Assembly: GCF_905220565.1 (NCBI RefSeq)
Contig: NC_059406.1
Span: forward strand, 16,777,314 to 16,841,313
Source: Melitaea cinxia
Lineage: Eukaryota > Arthropoda > Insecta > Lepidoptera > Nymphalidae
Direction of reading: 5' to 3'
DNA length: 64,000 bases
Part shown: in pieces, positions 1 through 10,830 of the stretch
How positions within the stretch are numbered: the first letter of the stretch is position 1
Layout: each line of letters begins with the position of its first letter
The notes under the pieces: generated by a model
Seen by the model: only the letters and a program-made list of their open reading frames with translations
Databases searched by the model: none
Told to the model about the DNA's origin: nothing
Translations under genes and position numbers: made by a program

Positions 1-508
1 CGTACGAAGCTGTCGTCAGATATCAAAGAAACATTTATCCTTGTAATGTCTTATTCTGATCGCGAACGAGTCGTTCCGCGCTGAAATATTTACGTCGAGC
101 GATGTTTTTATTGTCGGCGTGTACGTGAGAAAGTTAAACTTAAAAAATATTTCTATGGGATTTGAGGAAGGGGCCGAATCTTAAGTACATATTCCTTGAA
201 GTTAATTTATTTTTAATTTTGTTGCTTTATTCAGTTGAATGGTGATTTATTGTTGCTGAGGATATTTCGGAAACCAGACTGTATTTATTGTAATAGAATT
301 GAAACAGATCTGCGTTTTAATGTGCTTACGAAGTTACAGTTAGAGATTTATTTGAACTATTGTTGTGAAACTAATGAATTTGTTTGATTTTCACAGTTAA
401 GTATCAGGACGTCCTAATAATATTATAAATGACAAAGTTTGTGAGAATGGATGTATGTTTGTTACTCCTTTACGAAAAATCTACTTGGTCGATTTTAATA
501 AAAATTGA
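1..508. other. Unassigned AT-rich sequence
   Basis: No reading frame of useful length, no tandem repeat and no match to any family seen elsewhere in the window. Confidence 0.5.
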
Positions 509-612
509 TACGCAGATAGCTGAAAATCTAGAATAATACATAGGTTACTTATTAAACTTGCCATTCCCACGGGACTCGGTGACGCGGGGAAATCGCGTGG
601 CGCAGCTAGTCT
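509..612 (+). mobile_element. REP-K tail fragment
   Basis: Reads CGCAGATAGCTG near the left end and finishes ATCGCGTGGCGCAGCTAGT, matching the 3' half of the REP-K repeat seen better at 6521 and 25465. It abuts a REP-M copy directly. Diverged, so old. Confidence 0.5.
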
Positions 613-812
613 ATACTAATATTCTAAACAGGAAATATTTGATTGTTTGTTTGCATTGAACAAGCTCTGACCGATTTGAAAAATTCTTTTATTGTTGGGA
701 AGCTACACAATTCGACGGTGATATAGGCTATATTATATTTTCAAAAAAATATAAGGAAATAAAAAAATTAAATACCCGTGTGAAGCCGGGATGGAATGCT
801 AGTAGAATGGAG
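613..812 (+). mobile_element. REP-M non-coding repeat copy
   Basis: Starts TATACTAATATTCTAAACAG, includes a GATTGTTTGTTTGCATTG stretch, CTGACCGATTTGAAAAATTC and ATATAGGCTATATTATATTT, and ends near GTGTGAAGCCGGGATGG. Reverse-strand pieces of the same type lie at 6875 and 38150. The class is unknown to me; it has no coding capacity. Confidence 0.5.
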
Positions 813-877
813 GGTAGGAATAAATTATTCTCGCTGAGAAATGATAACGTTGATTGAGATAGCACACGGTAGAATAT

Positions 878-975
878 ATCCTGCTCAAAATGTGAAGAAG
901 CTTGACTGGGACAACATTTCGATCTTACCTAATGATGATAATCGCAAAATAATACAGTTTTCGAGTAGTGTTGCG
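878..975 (+). mobile_element. REP-C retroposon fragment (5' part)
   Basis: Contains AATATATCCTGCTCAAAATG, GATCTTACCTAATGATGATAA and the AATAATACAG...AGTAGTGTTGCGTTCC block found in the fuller REP-C copy at 20895. The A-rich 3' end is missing. Confidence 0.45.
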
Positions 976-1020
976 TTCCCGTATTAAAAAATATAACAAC
1001 AAATCACAACAGGTTTATGA

Positions 1021-1202
1021 TTCAGTGTATTACATCCCACTGCTGGACATAGGCCTCTTTTTCCGCGTAGATGAAGGATTGGAGCTCAATCCACCACATA
1101 TAGAAATACATATATCCATTTCGAGCGGGAATAGAACCCACAAACTGTTAGTTTGCACAGTGCACAATGTTTTAGACGCCTACATCAGTACATCAAGCGT
1201 TT
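1021..1202 (-). mobile_element. SINE-B copy, tRNA-derived head
   Basis: On the minus strand a box-B-like GGGTTCTATTCCCGCTCGAA (about 1125-1141) is followed by a non-tRNA body and a tail ending in CAGCAGTGGGATGTAATAC. That tail resembles the SINE-A and RTE 3' ends. A second SINE-B head lies at 61060-61170. The 85-codon frame read across it on the plus strand is not a gene. Confidence 0.6.
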
Positions 1203-1540
1203 GTTTCATGTTAAGATCACAATAAATTTGTTCAAGTATTCTATAAAATTCATCTATCAAAACTGCCATTACTCTGTATCAAATTTACCTTTAAATAGCT
1301 AAGTGCTCTATTGTGGCAAATTTTAAGTTACAGTCATGCACCCATTTCACGGTATAAGGACTCTGAAACTTCTTAACTTCAATGAACAAGTTAAATAAAC
1401 TCGAAAACGATGTTCCAAATAGAAAATTACTATATTTTTATAATTTAAAACCCTTAGTTGTATGTTAGAAATGAGAAAACACAATATCAAGGACTTTGAA
1501 CTGTGTTTAATAATAATAAAAAAACTTTACCACCATAAAT
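1203..1540. other. Unassigned AT-rich sequence
   Basis: No supported gene, tandem repeat or known family member. Confidence 0.5.
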
Positions 1541-1690
1541 CTTTATATATATTTATTCCGTGTGTTTGTTTGTCACTGAACTCCTCCTAAACGGCTGGAC
1601 CGATTTAGTTAATATTTTGTACATACATTTCTATGAGTGCATGTATGGTTTGAAAAAACAATTGTCAAATTACCTTATAAGGCAAATTAA
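1541..1690 (+). mobile_element. Remnant of the REP-K/M group
   Basis: Contains GTGTGTTTGTTTGTCACTG and AAACGGCTGGACCGATTTAG, the hallmark phrase of this group, followed by diverged sequence. Both ends are lost. Confidence 0.4.
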
Positions 1691-1737
1691 ATGCATTTAA
1701 AGCTACGAACATAACTCAAAATAGAAATAAAAAGATT

Positions 1738-2172
1738 TTAACCTATTTCAAAAAAGGCAGAGGCTGTCCATTCGACCGTATTCTTTATTTTTCATTTATT
1801 TTATTATACCTCAGAACTGTTTACTGTGTGTACTGATTTCCGGTTTTCTAATTCAAAGGTGGTGCTTGTCATGTGGTTCCATTTAAATTTAATCGTGATC
1901 CGATGAGTAACTTTTGAGTAATCTTTGAAAACCTGTATTTACTTCACTATTTTTTCATCTACCCACGTTGTATTATTATACCCCATAACTTTTCACTGGC
2001 TGTGCTGATTTTCGATTTAAAACAAATCACCCAAATTGGTCCACCCAGTCAAAAGTGAGGTACATACTGAGATCATAAAAAAAATACAATCGAATTGAGA
2101 ACCTCCTCCGTTCTTGAAAGTCGGTTAATTAAAGTCGGTTTTATTTCGTTGGCGAGTAAACACAATAAATGT
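1738..2172 (+). mobile_element. HINE copy with inverted internal segment
   Basis: The 5' end is a diverged TTTTAACC-type terminus (1738-1775), and the 3' end (2131-2170) reads AAAGTCGGTTTTATTTCG and a decayed hairpin. Between them, 2005-2128 carries a 5'-end block in the opposite orientation (AACCTCCTCC...AAAGTCGGTTAA). The copy therefore has an internal inversion or is two merged elements. The 83-codon frame at 2095-2346 overlaps it and is not credible as a gene. Confidence 0.55.
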
Positions 2173-2651
2173 CATAATTATTATTATAGGCACAAAACCA
2201 GATTGTATGTTTTAAGACTCAAACAGCACAGTTACATTAAACATTATAAAAAAACCAGAAAAAATGTTAAGAATAATGAAGGAAAATGGATGGAAAGTCT
2301 TTCAGAAACCATTAACTATCTAAGCGTAGTTCTGACCAGTAAATAAAAATCAAAACAACAATAACTCACGTATGAAAAGAGAACTAAAAAACATCCAAAG
2401 CGGATAATTCTCGACGATGTTAGGAAAATAAAAAAGAACAGACCGTGTTGCATTTGCATCTTAATTTACTTTAGTATTTTTAGAATACCGCGGTGGGTAT
2501 GTTAAAACCACTTTTGCATACAGAATTAAATAAAGATCATTCACAGCAGTTATCTTGAATATGAATAGACCAGCACAGAGTACATTTCTCATATATATGG
2601 GGAAATTATCTTTTTCATGTTTTGGAATGTTCATAGGTTTTTTTTTTATAC
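2173..2651. other. Unassigned AT-rich sequence
   Basis: Contains only low-complexity short frames. No family assignment. Confidence 0.5.
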
Positions 2652-2902
2652 AACTAGGTCGGTAAATGATTGTGTTTGCTCGCAAATGAAAAAAACCGAC
2701 TTCAATTACATCGACAAGTAATACAACTTAAGTAGACAAAAAAAATTAACAAACACACTAGTCGTCACTACGATTTTCGAGGGTTCCCCTCGATTTCTCT
2801 AGGATTGCATCATCAAATCCTCGTTTTCTTATCACAGTATCATCCTTGAGATATCTCCTTTCAAAAAAAAAACACAATCGGTTCATAAATGACGAAGTTA
2901 TC
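2652..2902 (-). mobile_element. HINE copy, 3' end and core
   Basis: Read on the minus strand it finishes GAAGTCGGTTTTTTTCATTT with the hairpin and ACACAATCATTT. The core holds the block CCCTCGATTTCTCTAGGATT, which also occurs at 18200, 21630, 27660 and 61810. The 5' ACCGACTTC end is not seen, so the copy is truncated. Confidence 0.65.
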
Positions 2903-2917
2903 CCAAGTGATTACCAT

Positions 2918-3025
2918 AGCTTGTAACACCAGACATCGCAAGGAGCCCGGAGCCAAGGAGCTTTGGTCACCTTACTGACCACGGGAACACAACCCTGCTT
3001 GAGATCAGGTTGATCCTCCCACCTT
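2918..3025 (-). mobile_element. REP-C retroposon fragment
   Basis: Minus-strand wording (GTTGTGTTCCCGTGG, GGTGACCAAAGCTCC, TTGCGATGTCTGGTGTTACA) matches the core of the REP-C copies at 20895 and 46840. Both ends are missing. Confidence 0.5.
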
Positions 3026-3228
3026 ATGGAAATTATTTATTCATGCAATACGATTTTGGAATATAATAATATGTATATGAAAGAATTGTTATGTCGAGCC
3101 ATTTAAACGTTTCATTCACAAAATAACATATCTAATCTCTTATTAAACGACCTGTTATTTCCTGAAAAGTTAGTCGGCTTTTATTCCATCATGACTATAA
3201 AATTCATCTGGACTATCGTCACTCCGGT
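3026..3228. other. Unassigned sequence
   Basis: Nothing recognised. Confidence 0.4.
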
Positions 3229-3309
3229 GACGCGTGGTGGTTTAAACTCCAATCCTTCTCCTATATAGAGAAAGAGACCTATGCCTAGCAGTGGCATGTT
3301 ACTGATGAC
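3229..3309 (+). mobile_element. SINE-A tail fragment
   Basis: GTGGTGGTTTAAACTCCAAT followed by CCTTCTCCTATATAG and CTATGCCTAGCAGTGGCATG corresponds to the last 80 bp of SINE-A. Head and body are absent. Confidence 0.55.
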
Positions 3310-3589
3310 TGAAAAGGCATATTCGGTCATGGCTATAAAATTGAAACAATATTATCCAGAACCCGCGTACAAACAACTAAGTTGCACTTGACGTGTTCCG
3401 CGCGGAGTGAAAAATAAATTACAAGTCTGCAGCGTCTCTTAAAGTTTGTTATGCGTGTGTGATTATAATGTTTATGTAACGTTTGAGCTAAACCGGCGCT
3501 CTCTCGGAATATGCAAACTGTCACGTAATTCTTAATGACTCAGCAATTTGGAGTTATTAGTTGAATTAATATTTTTGATCTAAAACTTC
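3310..3589. other. Unassigned sequence
   Basis: Nothing recognised. Confidence 0.45.
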
Positions 3590-3850
3590 TTTGTGCACGC
3601 TTGACGCGCAAGTAAGCTTGTGAATGCGTGACGAGAGCGTTACGAAAAGTGTGATTGGGTGAGGTGAACGGAGCAAGAGAGAGAGGTGCGATCACATTTT
3701 TTTTCTCTCTTTCTCTCATAGTTAGTTACGTTTTGTATATCTAAGAAACAGTACAGGCATATTGCACAAGTTTTACTTCAGTCGTATGGTCTAAAGTATA
3801 CTCGTTTTTATTTTTGAATCGATTTTCATATAAGACCTCCGGTATGAAAA
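3590..3850 (+). repeat. REP-I copy
   Basis: The block GCGTGACGAGAGCGTTACGA, GTGTGATTGGGTGAGGTGAA, a purine-rich AGAGAGAG run and a terminal CTTCAGTCGTATGGTCTAAA...ACTCGTTTTT recurs at 10675 (same strand) and 14640 (opposite strand). No coding capacity. The class is unresolved; it may be a MITE. Confidence 0.5.
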
Positions 3851-3879
3851 AAATATGAATAGTAAAATCTACTGACCGA

Positions 3880-3990
3880 ACGACCTCATTACGTTTTTCG
3901 TAACGCCATCTATCGGATATGGCGTTACGACGTTTTTAAACAACGCCATCTATCGACGCCGTCATCTATACGAGTAAACTCCAGTCGTGC
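3880..3990 (+). repeat. CGCCATCTATCG repeat with small hairpin
   Basis: GTAACGCCAT and ATGGCGTTAC face each other at 3899-3927 (10-nt stem, 9-nt loop), and ACGCCATCTATCG occurs twice. The segment directly follows the REP-I copy and may belong to it. Confidence 0.5.
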
Positions 3991-4494
3991 GTCGGAGTTG
4001 ATGAACAGTCACACATACTTTTTTTTAATTTCTTGTATATTTGCTGTTTTGTATTGTAAACAAGTCGCATTAATGATTATTTCTCTGTGATTAGGGAAGT
4101 TCAAACGACCAATTAATGGTGAATCCTGAGAGTTTTTTGGACTAAGCTAGCCTGTAAAACTAGCGTATTAACTAAATAGGCATCATGTATAAGATGTTGC
4201 GTTTTACTATGGAACAAAACAATTTCAGTTGAAAAATTCTTAATATATTAAACTTTGACCATATATGTATTTATAATAAATAAAAAATGAGTAAATTTAT
4301 ACACAAATGATACGGAAAACCCATTCGAATAAGCCCCGCGTAGTGGCCATATGTCTCACGCAATGTATTCCGTTTATTTTAATATTTAACAACATTTGGC
4401 TTCGGGAACTTCACAGTTATCGTTGAAATTCACTTTTTTCCTCAATATATTGTTGTATACTTATTAAATGAAAAAAATATGCTAAATACTTTTT
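3991..4494. other. Unassigned AT-rich sequence
   Basis: Nothing recognised. Confidence 0.45.
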
Positions 4495-4739
4495 GAAGTG
4501 TAACTTTTTTACAACCGTGTGATTTGAAACTCGATAAAACGAAAAACGTCACGGTAAAGAAAGAGACAAATGTAGAAGAGAGAATGAGATAGAATACATT
4601 ACAGCTCAAAACGAATAAGTGACGCGTTTTGCGTGGCGCTTACGATCTTTTTCAGATCACAACCACGAGATCGTGATCATCGGCGATAGAACAAATTACC
4701 ACGGCCTACCTTCCTACGACTTTTCAGAACTTTCACTTC
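4495..4739. mobile_element. MITE-H copy
   Basis: Ends are inverted: GAAGTGTAACTTTTTT on the left and AGAACTTTCACTTC on the right. The core (AACTCGATAAAACG, GACGCGTTTTGCG, GCGATAGAACAAATTACC) recurs at 50718-50926, and in part on the other strand at 24088-24225. Length about 245 bp, no ORF. A non-autonomous DNA element is the simplest reading; the superfamily is unknown. Confidence 0.55.
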
Positions 4740-5226
4740 TAATGTGTGTGAATTGCAGTCACAATTTTTCATTTTTTATTGTTATTTAAGGTATCAAAAG
4801 TAAAGTAACAAAAATACTGTAAGCCTATATACACCGCACTGTATTTTTGGACGTGTAAACAAAAGAATTTCGAAATATTGGCCAAAATGTTTACTTAACC
4901 ACTACAACAAGCGATACAAAATAACCAGAAATGTTCGTACGTGATTCTTATGTGCTATATTTGATATTAAATCCATTTCACTTAAAATAAAACGTAAAAT
5001 GCCCGAACTAATTAAGTTGGTTTTCTTTGAAAAAGTAATTTCCTAAGAATTGAAGATAATTTTAATCAAGACTTAAAACATTTTCAAATACTCACAAGAC
5101 TTACGCGTTCGTTTTAATAAAACGCTCCAGGTCTAATTATATCAAAGAGATGTTCTTATTAAAATATTATTTATTTCTGTGAGATTTATGCTTAGAAATC
5201 ATAAAAACACAATTAAAAATACTTCG
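4740..5226. other. Unassigned AT-rich sequence
   Basis: Nothing recognised apart from a short ATC trinucleotide run leading into the next element. Confidence 0.45.
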
Positions 5227-5572
5227 TCATTATCATCATCATCATCATCATTTTAGCCTATCGCAGCCCACTGCTGGACATTGGCCTCAACAAGTTCGCG
5301 CAAAAAAGGGCGTGAACTCATGTGTGCCCATAGTCACCACGCTGGGCAGACGGGTTGGTGACCGCAGGGCTCGCTTTGTCGCACCGAAGACGCTGCCCGA
5401 CGTCGACCAGTGTATTTCAAAGCCAGCCGTTGGATGGTTATCCCGCTATCGGTCGGCTTTTTAAGTTTCAAGGTGGTAGTGGAACCGTGTTATCCCTTAG
5501 TCGCCTCTTACGACACCCACGGAAAGAGATGGGATGGCTATATTCTTTAATGCCGTAGCCACACAGCACATT
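5227..5572 (-). mobile_element. RTE-d element, near full length
   Basis: On the minus strand it runs from GTGTGGCTACGGCATTAAAG to GTCCAGCAGTGGGCTGCGAT and a (GAT)n tail seen as ATC repeats at 5231-5250. The last 60 bp equal the RTE LINE 3' end; the rest is the non-coding RTE-d block (GGGTGTCGTAAGAGGCGACT, AGCCGACCGATAGCGGGAT). The 67-codon frame in it is not a gene. I found no clear TSD. Confidence 0.75.
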
Positions 5573-5924
5573 AATGTATAGTTTTTATTTTCCTGACTGT
5601 GATGTGTCAGTGGTTAGTTTATCGTTGAAATAAGGAATTGATACATTCAACACGTGTATTGTTGCCAAAAAAAAAATCGTGTAAACTTTATTTTGTGCTT
5701 CACATTTAGTTTACAGTAAAGGAAACTCAACTCACACATTGTTAAAAGACCCAAGATGTTACCAAAGTACACGAAATACAAACGAAATAAACTTTGCAAA
5801 GCGAATCCGACAAAATAATTTCAGACAAGTAGGTCTCCTTCCTCAAGATAGACAAGTGGTCATTTGAGTCGTTGCTGCGGCTTATATATCTATCTCTTTA
5901 GTTGGCAACTCTCCGGCGCTCTGG
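5573..5924. other. Unassigned sequence
   Basis: Nothing recognised. Confidence 0.45.
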
Positions 5925-6112
5925 TATAATGCCGAACCGTGCCTCGAAGAGCCTGTTAAGCTGTCGATCCCAGTCGTTATTATTTAGATTTGATTACTCA
6001 TAATGAGGAAAATATCGACCAACCCGCAGGAAACAGCGTGCTGGATTAAGCTCCAATCCTTCAGCATGGAAAAAGACACCAATGCCCAGCAGTAGGATGT
6101 TGCAGGTTGAAT
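5925..6112 (+). mobile_element. SINE-A 3' half, diverged
   Basis: Plus-strand order matches SINE-A: CCGTGCCTCGAAGAGC, TGTCGATCCCAGTCGTTAT, CCAACCCGCAGGAAACAGCG, TGGATTAAGCTCCAATCCTT, GCCCAGCAGTAGGATGTTGC. The tRNA-like head is missing. Confidence 0.65.
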
Positions 6113-6520
6113 CAAATAATTTAAAAAAATGTTTGCCCAAAAGTGGGACTAAGAAAAACAGAATAATAAATCACACCATTCAGACAATAAACTTTAAATT
6201 ACTATTTGTAATCGCTGCCATGAATTATATAGGTGATAATAAAATTCAAATTATGGGACAATATCGCAATTAGAACATTTGGGAGCACGCCAAAATGAAC
6301 CTTGTCGTAAGCAATAATTCGTTTTGTAATACATAATCACAGTGATATATAGGTCATAATTGCGTGGATCGTTTTACAATAATAAAAGGTAAACGGGACT
6401 GCGTACGACTAATTACAATTACATTTTTAAAAAATGATGTTTGAAAATATCCACAACGGTTCTCTATTCTATTTGCCGCTCTATTGTAGATCGGTGATTA
6501 AATCGTGATCTAATCCATAC
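6113..6520. other. Unassigned AT-rich sequence
   Basis: Nothing recognised. The short frames here are AT-rich and start inside the SINE tail. Confidence 0.45.
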
Positions 6521-6850
6521 ATCTATACAAATAAATAAAATTGGAGTGTCTGTTTGTAATATTAAAATAGCCGCTTTTTACTAAATACATATGGATGTAT
6601 ACTCGGTACATATAGTTATTATCATTTTATACACACATTATATATCAAAATAACATTTTTTACAATTTGTGTCTGTCTGTCTGTTTGTTCCGGATAATCT
6701 CTAAAACGGCTGGGCCGATTTTGACGGGACTTTCACTCGCAGATAGCTGTTGTAATAAGGAGTAACTTAGGATTATTTTATTTTAGAAACTGTACAATAA
6801 CTTTATTGTTAAATTCCACGCGGCCAAGTTGCGGCCACAGGTAGTCGTAT
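6521..6850 (+). mobile_element. REP-K copy, near full length
   Basis: Starts ATCTATACAAATAAATAAAA, has TTTGTAATATTAAAATAGCC, a TCTG microsatellite, AAACGGCTGGGCCGATTTTG and GCAGATAGCTGTTGTAATAA, and ends TTCCACGCGGCCAAGTTGCG...CAGGTAGT. Same structure as 12542 (reverse), 25465, 30690, 47985 and 63541 (reverse). No ORF; class unknown. Confidence 0.65.
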
Positions 6851-6874
6851 AATAAATTTAGTAAGTAGTTTTCC

Positions 6875-6962
6875 TTGATAGCAGCATCGGCTCAGCAGTT
6901 TCGGAGCTTATTCATACGAACAAACAATCAAATCTTTCCTCTTTATAATATTAGTACAGATA
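6875..6962 (-). mobile_element. REP-M fragment
   Basis: On the minus strand it begins ATCTGTACTAATATTATAAA and continues GAGGAAAGATTTGATTGTTT, the REP-M 5' end. It directly follows a REP-K copy. Confidence 0.55.
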
Positions 6963-7752
6963 AAAAATAAACTTGCGGTTCTTCTTTGCTTTCAAGTACA
7001 GTGTACATGATTTAGCCTTCTTTTATTTGTGGTAAAGTTCTACTGCAGCTAATGGCTGGCAACAGCTGTGCGGCTGATTTAAAAACAATTCAACGCGCTC
7101 ATTGAAAATTCCTATGAAGTAACTGTTGTAACTACATATTAAACAAAAAGTGAAACTTGGATGATTTTCTCTTTTTCTTCCACATTTGTTAGATTTTGCG
7201 ATTCTCACTTTATGTCATTGCATCTTGCTAGCGTATTGCTGACCCTAACCCTTTACCCTAAAGTTCTTGCCACCTTACCCACCACAAAAAAAAACAACAC
7301 TTCTTCACAGACTGCAGTGATCTTTTGTGGGCTGAGGTTCCTCAGTTTATGAATATTCACACAATATTTTTTTACTGCTCCAAATTTTGACCAAGATATT
7401 TTATACTACGCTCAATCTCAGTAAATTACACGTGTACGTTGTATATACCTTAAATGCAGAATTTTCTTAGATTGTCCATAAGTTTATGAATATTATAGCG
7501 GTCGTTAATAGCTGCGTGTGCCTCGCTATATGTTATAGAGGCTAGAATAAACATAGCTTATTGAGCTCCGAAGCTCTAGGGTTTGATTAATATTGGCCAA
7601 TACTAATATTTATTGTTAATTTAAAGTTTGTTTATATTTAAGGCATTACTGCCTCAGACGATAGTATCTACAGCTTGTGATTGGATATTACATTTTTCGT
7701 TGTTATTGTACATATTTAGTATTTTCTAAATGACTAGCCACACTACAAACAG
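6963..7752. other. Unassigned sequence
   Basis: About 790 bp without a recognised element. Two overlapping short frames on opposite strands (7023-7208 and 7161-7352) have no features of a real protein. Confidence 0.45.
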
Positions 7753-8012
7753 CTAACACAGTTCCGCTACCACCTTGGAACTTAAAAAGCCGACCGTTGG
7801 CGGGATAACCATCCTACTGCTGGCTTTGAAATACACTGGCCGAAGACGGGCAGCAGCGTCTTCGGTGCCACAAAGCGAGCTCTGCGGTCACCAACCCGCC
7901 TGCCCAGCGTGGTGACAATGGGCAAAACATGAGTTCACGTTATTTTTGGCGTAAGCTTGTGGAGGCCTACGTCCAGCAGTGGACTGTATAGGCTGTAATA
8001 ATGATGATGAAA
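7753..8012 (+). mobile_element. RTE-d element, 5'-truncated
   Basis: Plus-strand copy starting inside the block (AACACAGTTCCGCTACCACC) and ending GTCCAGCAGTGGACTGTATA then AATGATGATGA. The 5' GTGTGGCTACGG end is absent, as expected for a truncated retroposon. Confidence 0.75.
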
Positions 8013-8192
8013 TGACTAGCATGGCAGCATATTACTAAAATTCTATTTGACGTTTCTTCGTAACATGGCTGTATTTTAATAATGAAGATACTTGATATTT
8101 TAAAAATCTCAAAAAATAGCTCAAAATCGATGAATACTCGTAATTTCGTTATAAGTCTGAATTTCAAAAATGATTCTAAACAAGTAACTGTG
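8013..8192. other. Unassigned sequence
   Basis: Nothing recognised. Confidence 0.4.
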
Positions 8193-8345
8193 GAATTCCT
8201 TGTCGATTCTCTACAAAATATACATTCCGTAAGGTAGCTTCACTTTTAACCATAATTATTAATTTGATTTGTAAAACGGCGCTTTGAAGGTACTTTTGAA
8301 GCCTATTTGAATAAAATAATTTTGGAATTTAATTTTGATTGATGT
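8193..8345 (+). mobile_element. LINE-G 3' end
   Basis: TTCCTTGTCGATTCTCTACA, GGTAGCTTCACTTTTAACCA, AATTTGATTTGTAAAACGGC and GCCTATTTGAATAAAATAAT, ending TTTTGATTGATG. The AATAAA serves as a poly(A)-type signal before a GATTTT tail. Other copies: 13283, 37060, 38882 (reverse), 58820. Only non-coding 3' sequence is present. Confidence 0.65.
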
Positions 8346-9023
8346 TATTTAAATAATCTGTTGTACGTCCCAATGACGGTAAAGATTATGAGATTTCTTT
8401 TTCACAGTATCCATGAATTAATCGATATATCTTGAAAGACAAATTTCCACACCAACATTTCAAATAAAAATTTAACATACGAAAATTTCAGAGCTTGTGC
8501 ATCTGGGCTTCATGTAAATTCGACTATTTGAAAATTTCAAATCACGTGTATTAGGGAGTTGTCACGTCAGACGTATTTATACTGGTAGGCAATGTTTACG
8601 TCGCGCGGTAGACGAGATCCGCATACACAATCATTGACTGCATGTTCACACAATACAATGTAAGGGCTTAGTTTGACGTCATATGTTTTTATTTACTCTG
8701 ACTAACTTGACTTAATTTAAAGCTATGCAAGTTTATTATATATGGGTTTCTTACTTTTTAATTCATTTTTGAAATTATATTTCTTTTGGCGCGTCAAGGA
8801 AAAATAAATAAAGGAAAATAAGAGTAATTTTTTATTATGCACGCACACGCTATCACAAAAAACTAACACTGAAGTTAGCTGGTCAACGAAGAAGAAGTTA
8901 GCAACGTGAAGTTAGCTAACCAATAAAGTATAACTTTTTACGTTCGTACATAAGTACACACATCCTTTTTTTAAAAGTTGTTTTTGTAATTTATTAGGAA
9001 GTCAACGTAATACAAAATTAGCA
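8346..9023. other. Unassigned sequence
   Basis: No family found. 8560-8640 is relatively GC-rich (GTTTACGTCGCGCGGTAGAC) and could be single-copy. Confidence 0.45.
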
Positions 9024-9285
9024 ACCTGAAGTGGCAGTGGTCTGGTCATCTGTGTCACAGGACCGATGGCCGTTCGAGCAGGCGGGTCTTGGAGTGTAGA
9101 CCAAGTCTTGGCAAACGTAGTGTGGGACGTCCCCCAGCCCGTTGGATTGACGATCTACGTAAGATTGCCGGTGTATGGGGAGGATTGGATGAGGATTGTG
9201 GAAAGCCGGGATGTCTGCCGCGAACTTGCGGGGCGCCTATGTCCAGCAGTGGACTGCAATAGGCTGAACTGATGATGACTGATGG
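9024..9285 (+). pseudogene. RTE LINE 3' end: decayed RT C-terminus
   Basis: Translation in shifting frames gives the conserved tail of RTE-clade ORFs: W-x-W-S/T-G-H, R-T-D-G-R, G-K-R-S-V-G-R-P-P-A-R-W, D-D-L-R-K, then the stretch that reads EAYVQQWTA in intact copies. At least one frameshift lies after 9175. The tail is AATAGGCTGAACTGATGATGACTG. The 68-codon frame 9066-9272 is an out-of-frame shadow. This is the enzyme's last tenth and is inactive. No TSD identified. Confidence 0.75.
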
Positions 9286-9530
9286 CCTAGAGTTTAGTTG
9301 AGTCTAACTTGAGTTGGGTTAAAACGAATACACCAGTAGTTTTATAATTGATTTTCGATATGCGTGTTATTTAGTTAGAAGTGTTATAGCAATTAAGTTC
9401 TTATTTTAAGTTGAGGTTCACGTGCATCGATTTATTATAGCTCATGTTTTTTTTCTTTTTTTTACATTCTTCATGATCAGATTTATTCTTTGAAAAAATT
9501 CTTTGGTAAAAGAAATTTAAAAAAAACACT
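9286..9530. other. Unassigned AT-rich sequence
   Basis: Nothing recognised. Confidence 0.4.
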
Positions 9531-9815
9531 TCAGCCCATCGCAGTCTACTGCTGAACATAGGCTTCCACAAGCTCGCACCAAAAATAGCGTAAACTCATG
9601 TGTGTTGCCCATAGTCACCACGCTGGGCACCTGGATTAGTGACCGCAGGGCTGACTTTATCTCACCGAAGACACTGCTGCCCGTCTTCAACCTGTGTATT
9701 CCAAAGCCAGCAGTCAGATGGTTATCCAGCCTTCGACCGGCTTTTTAATTTCCAAGGTGGTAGTGGAACTTAGTTATGCCTTAGTCGCCTCTTACGACAC
9801 CCACGGGAAGAGAAG
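9531..9815 (-). mobile_element. RTE-d element
   Basis: Minus-strand copy with TTCCCGTGGGTGTCGTAAGA near its 5' side and CAGCAGTAGACTGCGATGGG at its 3' end. The first 30 bp of the element are missing. Confidence 0.72.
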
Positions 9816-10674
9816 ATTTAAAAAAAACGAAATGAATATGTATAATACCTTTAATATTCACACAAATCCATCCGTTTTTAAGACAGGCGACTCAATGTAT
9901 TATAGATAACAATCGATTGCTATAGCTATGTTATATTCGATAAAAATATATAAATAAAACATACAAATAAATCCTTAATTAATATATATTATATATACCC
10001 AGATACGGAGCGGGAAACCTCAAGCCGTGACGCAGACAGCTGGATTTCTGGACGCTGTGCCCAAAGATCTAGTCTAATATGACATTTTATTTGTATTTAT
10101 GAATGTCACGCTGCGTATAAATAATATAAACGTTAAGACAACGCAGTGACAGAGTCGAATTGTTACAATATCAATACAAACGTCGCGTGACGTGACATGT
10201 CTGATGTATTGACAATTTTATACGAGTACATTGTACGCGTGTTCACGTTACTTCAGTAACGTGTTTACGAGCGGCGTGACAACACGGTACAAGACGGTAT
10301 AAAACACACGCTCAATAAGATCACATGTTTCAATCTATTTGGAAAAAAATATACATGCCATAAAATGTTAAGTCAAGTTCAATAAAAGCTAGCTGATAAA
10401 AATAAAATAACTAAGTCAGCCTCTACGCCTCACTGCTAGGTTAGATCAGTAGACTCGAGGTGGGAATCAAACTCCTGGAACAGAAAGCAGGGACACTATC
10501 AAGTGCGTTAAAGGGATGTTAAAGGGATTAAAGTACTTACCTACAGAGGAGCAACAATGAGTTAAATCATCTGTATCTTTTCCACTTATATCACGTTTTT
10601 TGAGGTGGAAAAATGTAAATAAAAAACGTAATAAATATGAAACTGATCCACGTTTGATGTGGGAAATAATCTGG
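9816..10674. other. Unassigned sequence with a short perfect hairpin
   Basis: About 860 bp with no element I recognise. CACGTTAC and GTAACGTG face each other at 10244-10263 with a 4-nt loop. The moderately GC-rich 10120-10310 part also contains a TATAAAA string at 10296. A diverged SINE-like patch (GGGAATCAAACTCCTGGAAC) sits near 10460. Confidence 0.4.
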
Positions 10675-10830
10675 TAAACGCGTGTCGAGCGTGTTACGAA
10701 AAATGTGATCTGGTGAGGCGAACGGAAGTTGAAAGGAATATATAAGTTAGTGAAGATAGAAAGAGAGAGAGTTACGTTTCGTAAATTTTACTTAAGTCGT
10801 GAGGTTTAAAGCTTACTCGTTTTTTTTTAG
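10675..10830 (+). repeat. REP-I copy
   Basis: CGTGTCGAGCGTGTTACGAA, TGTGATCTGGTGAGGCGAAC, AGAAAGAGAGAGAGTTACG and CTTAAGTCGTGAGGTTTAAA then ACTCGTTTTT, collinear with 3590-3850. Confidence 0.55.
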
